Under the pieces are notes generated by a model. That model ran no database searches. It was not told the DNA's origin and saw nothing but the letters and a program-made list of their open reading frames with translations. From positions 4,949,001 to 5,013,000 of the forward strand of contig CP141147.1 of assembly GCA_035235625.1 (NCBI GenBank): 64,000 bases of DNA, written 5' to 3'. Every line of letters begins with the position of its first letter. Within the stretch, counting starts at the first letter, position 1. Position numbers and translations under genes: made by a program. Below, one piece after another: positions 48,207 to 58,350 of this stretch. The stretch comes from Saururus chinensis (taxonomy: Eukaryota; Streptophyta; Magnoliopsida; Piperales; Saururaceae).

Positions 48207-48690
48207 GGAAGCGGAGGAGTGGAATATGGGATTGAGAAGGGCATAGTGGAGGAAGAAAGAGGGGGAAATTTGCTCCTTTGGAGATGGAGAGGTCAGGAAG
48301 GAAAGCAAATGTGTCGAGGGATAAGGAAAGGAAAATCATCGCTGGTGAGAGCACACAATGGATGTCATGGAAGAGGAGACGAAGAAAAGCAAGCAAAAGA
48401 GATGACTTAAGCTTGGGTAAGCCCTACAAAGAAAGTCATGCAATGCACCCTCATCCTCTCTTGGCTACCCATACAACCATCAAACAAGGAAAATGATATT
48501 ATTAATCTACTTTCTCTACACGAAAAGCCTACTCTAACCTCTTATTGGACGAGGAAAAGTAAAACCCCCTATTGTAAGGTGTGACTCACCTTTTTTATCA
48601 AATTAGAGGCTGAAGTAGGCTTTTGTTGTAGGCAAAAGTAAAGTAGGAATATCAACTTCTCGGCCAAAAGAAGAAACTAGGTAAACTCTT
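48207..48690. other. Purine-rich sequence after the LTR insertion, possibly continuing Helitron
   Basis: GA-rich frames on the plus strand (48,189-48,410 and 48,278-48,496) have no domain. By position this could be the rest of the Helitron beyond the LTR insertion, but I see no RPA DBD-C motif here. Confidence 0.35.
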
Positions 48691-48691
48691 G

Positions 48692-48985
48692 CAGCAGTAG
48701 AGGTGGCCACGGGCCGGGCCTTGAGCTTGATGTGTCAAGCATCGGCTGCAGGTCAGCCCAAAAATAATAAAAAAAATGTGTGGATTAGGTTGATCAATTG
48801 GCTCACATCCATGACCCTAATGGCCATTTCAAGCCCATAAGGCGCAATAGGCTTCTATCTAGGCCTCAACGAGCAAGCCTTGTTCAAGCCTGGGTAAGGA
48901 TCAGGTCGAGCCCTTTATGGCCCATAGACGTCAATTCATTGCCTAGACCTGCTAGTAGTAATTGTCCTTTGGCACCTTTAAGTGG
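48692..48985. mobile_element. Probable degenerate hAT-type MITE
   Basis: It opens TAGAGGTGGCCACGGGCCGGGCC, resembling the terminus of the hAT MITE at 8954 and its GGGCC-rich interior, and contains CCATAAGGCGCAATAGGC and other GGCC-rich words. The right end is only weakly matched (near 48,965-48,980, TTTGGCACCTTTA), and no target duplication could be identified. Confidence 0.45.
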
Positions 48986-48989
48986 CAAT

Positions 48990-50400
48990 GCACTTGGGAA
49001 ACCCTAGTGAGAAGACTCCTAGCTACAAATCAAATCTCACACTTGTAAGGGTTATTGAAATATGAAAGTCAAGAATTGTTGTGTTTATTTGTGTTATCAA
49101 ACCTTATTTTGATAGCAAACCCTACTTTCCTCAAAGCTCAATTCAGACAATCCCCAATTGGAAAGTCCTAAAGAATTATACAGTTTGGGTAAAATCTGTA
49201 ATGGGGAAGATACCCCCTCGTAAGCCGGTGCACTCGGAAAAACCAGCCTGGATTCTCAAGGTCTAGATAGTCTCAATAGTTTGGTCTCCTTATAGCATTG
49301 CCGCTCTTTTCAACCCGGGGAGGAAAAACCTGTCCTCGAGGGACGTAAAACCCCATCCTTTCGGGCATAAACCGAATTGATAAGCCTTCAGTCGATTAAT
49401 CAGGCAAGTAACATCACCCAATTGCATCCAATTACTCAATCCCAGCTAATCTCGATAAATCTAATTCGTAAATTATTTTCATGATGCATGCAACATAGTA
49501 CATACATGGGTAATATTACGTGAATTATAATTCATGAGATGTTCTCCTATCAGCCATATATGCATCATTCCTAATCCATATATATCAAGTAATTACCGCA
49601 ATTAATCCCACAAGTGTGTGTACATAGTACTAGTGTTCAATTCTAAGCATAGACATATACATTATGAACAAACCATCATCAAATTACACACATGTTCTCA
49701 TAATTTAATCATGGCTCCTCCTTATTGAAATCATGGGTAAAAACTGGTGAAAAACCTCGAAGAACACAAGTTCAAGTCTATTACCCATGGTAGACTTAGG
49801 TAGACTTAGGTAAGCATACTCATCATTACACTAAAGATAAACAAGGAAATATAATTCACCTATAATTTAGCATTGACATGTACAAGCATACAAGCCCATT
49901 CTCATACTTTAAACTTGATGGAATCCTAAGTAAGACATAGAGAATCACTCAACATGAATTTACGATAAGAATAATAACATGATAAAATCCAATAACATGT
50001 AACTAACTTCAAACTTGAACAATATCATAACTTTCAAGAAAATATTCATGTCTTCATAGTAGCATTTCCATGTAAAAATTACTTATTATAACCATAATAA
50101 TGAGATTTAAGACGAAGTATATGAAAATAAACAAAAATACTCAAAATGATAAAATGTTGTTTGGCCGTTCGATCGGCCAGAAAGCAGTTCAGCCATTCAA
50201 TCGTCCGGTAGGGCCATTCAAACGCCTACACAGTAAATTCTGGTTCATCTTCAACGTTGCAAACCCAAAATTGAAAATACACAAAATCAACATAAACATT
50301 CAAATATCACTTCCAAACATCACAATATTGAAATATAAGCTCAGAAAATGATAAATCTAATCATTAATCAACTAAATATAGAATTAAATCATTTGTATAA
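48990..50400. other. Intergenic, nothing recognised
   Basis: Mixed AT-rich sequence with a GC-richer patch at 49,190-49,380. No supportable gene or element boundary. Confidence 0.4.
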
Positions 50401-50429
50401 TACATAAGGGTTTTTTTTCAAAAAAAAAT

Positions 50430-50797
50430 TATGATCAACAACAATGGTGTGTAACCATCGCTAAAACTATAAAAGGAATTATTTTAAAAACAAATGATAG
50501 TATCAGCAACAGATTTAACCATCGCTGAATGAAAAAAAGCCATCGTTGAAAACAGATGATAGTATCTAGTTTTTTTTTTTGCAACAGTTGAGGCCATTTT
50601 TGAAAAAAAGTTTCAATGACAGTCAATATAACCGTCGCTAAAATTTAACTTTTTGCGACGGTTTAGCTGTTGCTAAATGCATATATAACTATGGATGATG
50701 AAACAAAGAAGACGATGGTAGAACTTTTCAGCAAGGGCTAGAGCATCAACAACGATGGTAAGAGTCCGTCACCATAGCCCTCTTTTATGTAGTGAAA
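50430..50797 (-). mobile_element. CACTA-like end fragment or MITE
   Basis: It ends TTTTATGTAGTG at 50,786-50,797 (reverse complement CACTACATAAAA), preceded by repeated AACCATCGCTAAA, ACCGTCGCTAAAA and TTTTGCGACGGTTTAGC motifs in both orientations, the architecture of CACTA subterminal repeats. The motif (CCGTCGC) differs from the family at 1-6951, so it is a separate family. The opposite end is not seen. Confidence 0.55.
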
Positions 50798-51112
50798 AAC
50801 TTGTGAGACCTGACATCAACATGGACATATGATATGCTAGATTATCAGACTATTATCACTAAAATTCTGACTTGATGGAATGGGAACATGGTAACTCTGC
50901 TTGGGAATACTGGGAGGGATTGCTGCGGGATCTATGGCAATTGATAAGACAAGGAATATAATGGAATTTGTAAAATAATGTTTACTTTATCTTGTACGAA
51001 GCACAAGCACGTAAATAATATAGAGAACTCCCATCTGTTTGCTGGACTGCTTCCACAAAATTAGTACTCTACAAATTTTGTCATCAAAGTAAAAGTTATT
51101 TCCAAGAGTCCT

Positions 51113-51375
51113 GTTCATATGAGCCTGGGCTCACACGCACCTACATGAACGTGGGCTCTATGGGCCATCGGATTTATATCCAATGGCCTGTAATATTCAC
51201 AGGGCATTTAAACCCATAATACTCACGGGGCTATCCTTAAATAAATAAATTTTTTTAAGATCATATATTTTGAAATACGAAAAAGTTTATATGAGCCCGG
51301 GCTCACGCGCACCTATTTGAACCCGGGCTCTATGGGCCGCCGGATGTAAATGCCCCGTGAGTATTACTTTTGGAG
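51113..51375. repeat. Pair of diverged direct repeats with internal inverted segment
   Basis: 51,113-51,170 and 51,288-51,345 share ATATGAGCC(T/C)GGGCTCAC, GCGCACCTA and GGGCTCTATGGGCC. ATAATACTCACGGGGC (about 51,216-51,231) is inverted at about 51,352-51,367 (GCCCCGTGAGTATTA). This suggests a small foldback element of unknown class. Confidence 0.45.
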
Positions 51376-51379
51376 GTTG

Positions 51380-52500
51380 TTCTTTATTTATGTTCTAAAT
51401 TTTAATTTATATTCTTCTTTAATTTATATTTTAAATTTTATTTTACACTATTATTATTTCTTAGCATAATTTTAATTTTGATGGTCTTTGTTTGTTTGCA
51501 AAAAATTTCATCACTTAAAAGAAGTTTTTTAAGCAGAAAAAAGTAACTGTGTACTTGGCACATTTGGCCACACATGCGCCCAACCAAGGGGGCATGCGAG
51601 TAATTTAAAATATGTCTGCTCCTTGAATAACACTTGTCATTTGATTGAGATCTACAGGCACCTTATGTGCCAGATGCAAGGCCTACTAGATACATTAGGT
51701 GTATATCAATGGGACCCTTTCAAATATTATCTCTTAAAAATAATATATTACCAAGGGGACGTCAAGCCCATATTACAGTTGCATGAGGGCAGTGCATTGT
51801 AGTCCTAACTATGGTACAATGGCTAGTGGTGCTCTAGTGCATGAGATAAAGCCCCAAACTATAATTTAATGGCAAGGGGATACTAATGTAGGAGACGCCC
51901 GGACTATGATGACATAATCTAACTTGGGGCTAAGATGCACTAGCTTGCCTGTGGTGTAGTGCGGGCTAGATATCTCTTATCATATCCAAACTTGAATATA
52001 CTAAGTATATTAGTTATCTTGGATTTCAAACACTAAAAAAGTATTTTAAATAAAATTATTTAATTAATATATTAATATTATATTAAATATAAAAAATGAC
52101 ACACTTAAAATCTGGCCTTAGGCCTTCAATTGTCTCAAGCAAGACCACTGTGCATAACGTGGTACGCCCAGCAGAGGGATGCCATATGCCTTGTTGCCGA
52201 GCTACGTACACCTTCTCCCTAGTCGTTGCCCTTTCTTCGTAAGGGAGAAATAACCAGTGTAACCGTGAACCGTTGTATAAGTCACGAGGTGCTTAGGTTC
52301 ATTAAGTATTTAACATGTTTTAGCAATTTCTGGAAGCGAGGTTCCTGTTGCAAAACCAGAATGGCTTCACATCCAGCCCAAGCCTGCCATGCGAATTGGG
52401 TCACAGACATACGTGAAGTTCCTGCCGGGAGAAGGTGGCCGGGGGAGGAGATGGGAAGAACGAGAGAGCAATGGAGGGAGTTGGACTCGATCTGTGAGAT
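51380..52500. other. Intergenic, nothing recognised
   Basis: AT-rich, then moderately GC-rich toward 52,200-52,500. The 100-codon frame at 52,226-52,528 matches no family I know. Confidence 0.4.
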
Positions 52501-52639
52501 GGGATTAGGGGTGATAATTGGGCCTTGAGCCCGTTTGACCAGCCCAGCCCGAGCCCGTATGAGTATTAACAAACGGGCTGTTATCGGGCTGTAGTAAAAT
52601 GAATCGAGCTCAGGCTCTACCACGGGAGCCCAATAAGTC

Positions 52640-54840
52640 CCGTTAAATTTTTCAGTCTTCGCATCCTAATCCACTCCTTCGCCTGAGTTCTTCACCGTCG
52701 CCCGAGTTCTTCGCTCAAGTGCCCCCATGCCCTATCCCCACCTCCGCCATCTCCCATTTCTCCCAAACCCAACCTTAGTAGGACTCTCTGGTGGTAGCTG
52801 AGAAGTGGGCGTGAACGGGTTCCCCCCAACTCCCCCCTCCCTGCGACTCCTCCGATTGGTAAGTGGCCTTCGTCGCTTCATGGGTTTTCCGTTCTTCACC
52901 AAGATTTTGGAGTTCTTCGACCTATGCCTGGTGTTTGATTTTGTTTCCCTTTTTTTCAAAATAAAAAATCTGTCCGTTGGTTGTGGTAGCTCCAGAACCA
53001 GTTTGTGCGTGTTTGGCTGTTTTTAATGGAGCTTGTTTCGATGTAAGCAGTTTGCTCTTAATATAGATTCTGGAGTTGCTTCTACTTGACAAGAGTTTGG
53101 TTGTACTCCCTTCTTTCATAAACATGCGATGGCATGTCTTTCTTATGAACGTTAATAAATGTTCATACTGTTGCTGCCTCTGTTTGTCAATGTACTTTGC
53201 GCTAGAATTTAGAAGCTTTGATGGTTTTGTTATTCGGTCAATGTGAACCAACTCTTCTAATAGACTTGTCCGGGCTAGTTATGAGTTGAAAGTTGCTGCC
53301 TTTGAGTGTCAGTTATGCTCTGTCAATCAACAGGCTCGTTGTACTAAATTGCTTATAATACTGTTGAGCTCATGTTATATTTTTCTTTCATTTTTTTTTA
53401 TAAAAAATTTGTGTTACATATTCAATTTACTTGGATGAAATTTCATTGGCTTTGAGGGAGGGGTGTAACTGCTTACTGCAGTTTGATTGTTATTACAGTT
53501 TGAGCCTCCGCTATGTGAATCAGCTTACATAGCAAACCTATGCACATCAGAAGATTTTTCCATCTTTTAGTAATAACTCAGCCTAGACTTCTGGTAAAGA
53601 CATGTGAAGGTGAAATCTCTGGTAAATAATATCTTTTTCCTATTTTGATGTGCAATATATTGGCCGGCGTTGGGTATTGATTTCCAATTGCGGGCAATTG
53701 TGGCCACTAGCCACAGCCGGCAGCAGCGGCCATTGGCTTTTGGGACCCTTGTTTGTGGTTCTTCATCTGCAATTCTGTGCCATTCTAATTGAGAGCACCA
53801 AAGGAGGATGCACACTTTTAAGTATTGTGCCTTATTTCAACACCGTGGTTGAAATCTGGGAGGATGGGTGCCTTTGCATGGTCACTTTCACTTTTCTATT
53901 TGCCATGGGTGATTAAAGGAAAATGGTTTTGGGTATCGGGGATGTTACTGTTTCATGCAGGCACTCAGACATATATATGGTTCTAATTTGAGATGAGCTT
54001 CGGTGGAAGGCAAGTGTAGAAAGTAACAATAGGTGAACTTTTTAATTAAAAAGATATATAAAAGAACTCTCTTTACTTTATGCACACTTGATTGCCATCC
54101 AACATTCTTATTATTTATGAAGCAGATATTTGTTATGTTAAATTTAAACGGATTTATTAGCATCTGAGATTAAATTGTGGATCAAGAGGTGCAAAGGCAA
54201 CTGAATTTCCAAGAAGTTGATTTCTCAAAGAACTGAAATGTGTCCCTTTAATGTTGTTTCTTGGAGGAGCAATGCATTCTTTAGTTTTTATGGTTGAATT
54301 TGAGTTTGATTTTATGCTCCCAATATCATGATGACCTTGTTTTTATGGATTGCTTGTACTTTTCTGTTTTCAAGCCACCTAATATATTGTTTGATGATCT
54401 GTATCCTTTGATTTTTTTTATTCACATTGTTATAATTCCATTATGCTTAATGATGCAGGAATGTTGGGCAAATTGATGACATAAGGTCTCTTTGAGCATG
54501 GCCCGCATGCTTTCGGACACCTTTTCTCTGTTTCTCTGAAAAAATTGAATTGATTATCATAAGATGGATCTCAAATTGATGCTAGTGGTTGGATGGATGG
54601 CTTAAATGGCAAACGAATTATCTTGAGGGGGGAGAGTACAAGATGGACAGCCGTGATAAGTGTGCCACTTTTAGAGTGGTGCTAGCTGTGGGAACTGGCA
54701 TTGGGAAGACCGAAGACGGTAAGGGTTGGTACTTGGTATTGATGTGTTCTCACCTTAATAGATTATCTCTATTGATTAAAGTCTGTTTTTGTTCTTATAA
54801 TTGTCATTTTTATTAATTGACAGGTGCGATCTGATCATAG
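52640..54840 (+). other. Gene-like non-coding interior of the hAT-like element
   Basis: The GC-rich start (52,660-52,860) then T-rich intron-like sequence resembles the 5' end of a plant transcription unit. Short frames (52,805-53,026, 53,650-53,916, 54,589-54,816) have no recognised domain. They might be remnants of the transposase leader or of a captured gene. Confidence 0.3.
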
Positions 54841-55817
54841 CGGATTTGGTGATTCTAGGGGCCATTAGCTATTTTTATTTGATGCTCAATTGTGTCAGTG
54901 AAGGGGACATATTGAATTTGGAGAATTTAGAACTAGTTGTTTAACATATATTGAACTTGAGAATTTGCTTTTTGTTTGAATGGTTAGATGAACATGTGGG
55001 GTTTTTATATACAAGTAAGACACTCGTGTCAATTTTATAGGTTAAAGACTCCATATTTTGCCATCCTTGTTGAATTTCATCTATCCCCTTTTTAAGGTTA
55101 GTGATGAACTGATAAATTTTTTTTTGCTAAGGTATTAATTTAGTAAGCTGTCATGCTTGGGAGATGTAAATCTATTTTTTGTAGTGCATGTCTTTTGACA
55201 GCATATCCTTTTTGCCAAGTGCACCTCATATGGAAAAAAATTCTAATGATTTGGAAGACATAACCCATCACTTACAATAGTGGGGGTTCCCGCATAGAAT
55301 GGTCTAGAGATGTTAGTTATTTATCGAAGACATATCCACATAAAATTTATATACAGATCAATGCCAAATAACCAATGTCAAATAGTAAAGAATTTTAATA
55401 ATCAACTCCTTCGATGTCGAATAGGCCATTGAAACCAGCAAGACGAAAGTATTGATGGAATTATTAGCTATGATGAAATATTTAACCGAAAAAAAAAGGA
55501 TAAAAGAACGTAATGATGGTAGTGAGTATGAAGAAATAAAATAGTATAATACTTCTTTTAAAGTATAATAAGATCGTGGGTCATAATTATGTGTTTAAAT
55601 AAATGCATAGTTGTTGAGCACTATATGTAAAAAAAATAATTATGTAAATTATATGGACCTACCCGTATTGATTTCATTTAACTTTAAAAATATTTTTTTT
55701 AATATAATAAAAACTTAAACTTTCAAAGAAGTTGGGTTTGAATTGTGTTTTTTTTAAGAAATTTTTTGAAAAAAATAATTTTTAAATAAATTTATTTTTT
55801 ATATGCTGTTTCAATAT

Positions 55818-55850
55818 GTATCGGTCATATTGATAAAATATGACCGATAC
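55818..55850. repeat. Perfect 14-bp hairpin with GATACGTATC-type words
   Basis: GTATCGGTCATATT and AATATGACCGATAC are exact inverted complements with a 5-base loop. Related words (GATACGTATCGGCCGATACGG) follow at 55,882-55,903. Confidence 0.7.
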
Positions 55851-56799
55851 GTATCAGCTTTTAGTAACAATCAAAATTTTATTGATACGTATCGGCCGAT
55901 ACGGTCTTTCATGTTTTTAAGTACATTTTAAAATTTTATATTTATTTTTTATTTTAAAAATAATAAAATAATAATTTTTAATAAATATTTAACCCCAATA
56001 ATCAAATTTTACGATATATTCAAGTTACATCTTATTATGAGGCCAAAAATAACTCTTTTTAAGTTGAATGTAAGTAGAGCCCATTAAGAGCCCGTGACCG
56101 ATTTATGACCGTTTGCCTTTAATTGGGTTGTGAGTAGCCGAGCTTAACGGGCTCGGGCTCTAAATAAATAGGCTCGGGCCTGCCCGAGCCCGACCCGATT
56201 ATCACCCCTAAATTGATATCCCATATATATCCGTTTGTCATATCCTTAAATAAATTCTCTGTCGTTTCCCAATTTCTTCTGAATTTTTTTTGTCTTAACC
56301 AAAGTGATACCCAAACAGGCCAGAAAACTTTCTTATAAAAAGAAACCCCTTCTAAGCTGGCCTGTTACTAAATACAGAGAGCTGCATTTCATTAGTGGGC
56401 TCCTCTGCACATGAAACAAAAGAGGTTAAGACAAAAGTTTCAAGAAATTGGAAACTGGCCATACCTAGTGCTCACGAGAATTTTGAAGGATCAAGACAAA
56501 CGTACACGGGCTATCATATTTTATTGGGCATCAGATCTGGGGACGTACTCATGGTGTCGTCTAAACGGGGACCTAGTAGAGTAGTAGGAGCACGCTCATG
56601 CAAAATGACTTTTTTTTTTGTTACAAAGCAAAATGAGAGAGACTTTTGTGCCCAAAAGAAAAAACAAAGGAGATTTATTATATTTGACTAGCTAATCAGC
56701 AACTTGATTGGTAGTTTAAAAGTAGAGAATATGAAAATAATTTTCTTTAAAAAAAGTAATCTAAAAATTAAATATTGGTATGGTACAAAAAAATGGCAT

Positions 56800-57660
56800 G
56801 TTGGTCAAGTGTGCCCGACTCAAAGACCGAATGTTAACAAATTTATTATACTATTTTAAAAGTAAAATGGGGGCCACGAGATTTTTGTTTTGGACTTAGT
56901 TTTATCTTTATGTTTAATAATAATGTTAGTTAATTATAAATAAATAAAGTAAAAATAATAATCAAGATAGGTTCAATAGTTACTTGCTTGAGGAATCTGG
57001 GGCCTCCTTTTTGTTTGCTGGAGTCCTCGGTGCATTACTTTACAAAACAGTTCATCCCTTTCCTTTGTGTGTGAACACACTTATAGTATTTCTTTTCCTT
57101 AATTTACAGTATAATTTATGTTGCCTTAATTAAGTTTTATTTTGATATTGGATTATTTTTTTAGTATGCTAAAGTTTCCTAACTTCTAAAAAATCTTCTT
57201 CTTAATTTCTTGGTTATTTATAATTCTTCTAATTAATTTTTTACTAGAATAAACAAATTTTAATATAAGAATACTACTATTCTCTCCCCTCTAGGAACAG
57301 TTTCTCATCTCAACCAAGATCCTAATTTCTTTATTTTTTATTACTTTTTCCATGTATCTATCCAATTCTAGTCTGCCTATGTTTAACGCAACAAAAATGA
57401 AAGAAGAAGAAGAAGAAAAGAAGTGGTAGAGGACGTGAAGTAGAAAAAGAGGAAGGAAGGAGGGAGGAGGTTGTGGCGGTGGGGAGGGATAGACTAGGAA
57501 GAGGACGCTGCCAAGCTAGTGATGGCTCTGACATTGGTGTGAAGGAAATATAAATGGGGTGAGTATCTATACTAATGTATTTTTTTCAACATGGACTAAT
57601 CTATGTATCTAGGGCTGGACATGATGGCTGAGGGGCGGAAAAATGAAATTGTGCTGAGTA
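56800..57660 (-). repeat. Dispersed repeat, inverted relative of 2.4-3.9 kb
   Basis: Reverse complement matches 3600-3880 (block 56,810-57,080) and 2420-3010 (block 57,370-57,660), in the same order. GAAGAAGAAGAAG at about 57,403-57,418 and the GGAGGGAGG stretch are its counterpart of the CT-rich part. No coding potential. Confidence 0.5.
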
Positions 57661-57744
57661 TACGTAGCAACTACACCAGGCTTTTTGATTGCACTTAGTG
57701 GCTAGAGTTTAGACCAAGGGGAAGTGGGAAGTATTTTTAATGCT

Positions 57745-57925
57745 CCACTCTGACAATGAGCGCAGCGGAAAGGACACATGGGATCCCTTCATCCATGAGA
57801 TCGATGTCGCATATGCTAGCACACATTAGCATCACCAATAGTGCTAATGTACGCTAGTGTATGCACCATCAATCTCAAATATTAAGGGCTCATATGCTTT
57901 CTTATGCTGGGCTCATTTTTAGAGG
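57745..57925. mobile_element. Foldback MITE
   Basis: A near-palindrome: the left arm from about 57,750 (ACAATGAGCGCAGCGGAAAG ... GCATATGCTAGCACACATTAG) pairs with the right arm to about 57,920 (GTGCTAATGTACGCTAGTGTATGC ... TATGCTGGGCTCATT). The centre is near 57,835. It is non-coding and could form a long RNA hairpin if transcribed. Superfamily unknown, as no target duplication was fixed. Confidence 0.6.
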
Positions 57926-58154
57926 GGAGCACGAAAAACTCTTCTGGGAAGTGGCATGCCAATCTAGCCTTAGTTCTGTCTATATAATCATATATCTCCC
58001 TATTGGTCATCATAACTATAAAATAAGATAAAAAAATGGAAGTAGGGTGGGCTTGCTCATGTACATGGCTATGAGGTATTCTTAGCGGGGTGGCCAAATT
58101 TTTATTCTTAACGCAAATGAGCGTCTTTCAACCAAAAAGTTGAAAAAAAAATTA

Positions 58155-58350
58155 TGCACCTCATTGACAATGAGCCTAACATAAGAAATACATAGGAATC
58201 TTTGATGTCTAAAATTAATGGTGCATACGCTAGTGCACATACTAACATTAACGCTAACATTAGCGTTAATGATATGACATAACATACATTGTTTTCCCCA
58301 AAAAGCCATAGGGATTCCATGTATTCCTTAAGCCGGGTTCACTGTGAAAT
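58155..58350. mobile_element. Foldback MITE, second copy
   Basis: TGACAATGAGCCTAACATAAGAAATACATAGG at the left pairs loosely with CCATGTATTCCTTAAGCCGGGTTCACTG at the right. The left half is also related to the element at 57,745-57,925 (GGTGCATACGCTAGTGCACAT). The centre holds AACGCTAACATTAGCGTT, a short palindrome. Confidence 0.55.

Larger units (their letters stand above)
52506..56210 (+). mobile_element. hAT-like element, 3.7 kb, no transposase seen
   Basis: Terminal inverted repeats TAGGGGTGATAATTGGGCC (52,506) and GGCC-rich ...CCCGATTATCACCCCTA (56,210) pair with two mismatches. Just inside each end are GAGCCCG/CGGGCTC-rich stretches with repeated ACGGGCT(C/G). This is the style of plant hAT elements. 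No 8-bp target duplication could be matched (GATGGGAT left, AATTGATA right). The interior begins with GC-rich leader-like sequence and a GTAAG donor-like site near 52,859, but no dimerisation or other transposase motifs. It is probably a deletion derivative or one carrying other sequence. Confidence 0.6.

Noticed and set aside
52226..52528. A 100-codon frame crossing into the hAT-like element
   Set aside because: It crosses the element's terminal repeat and resembles nothing known.
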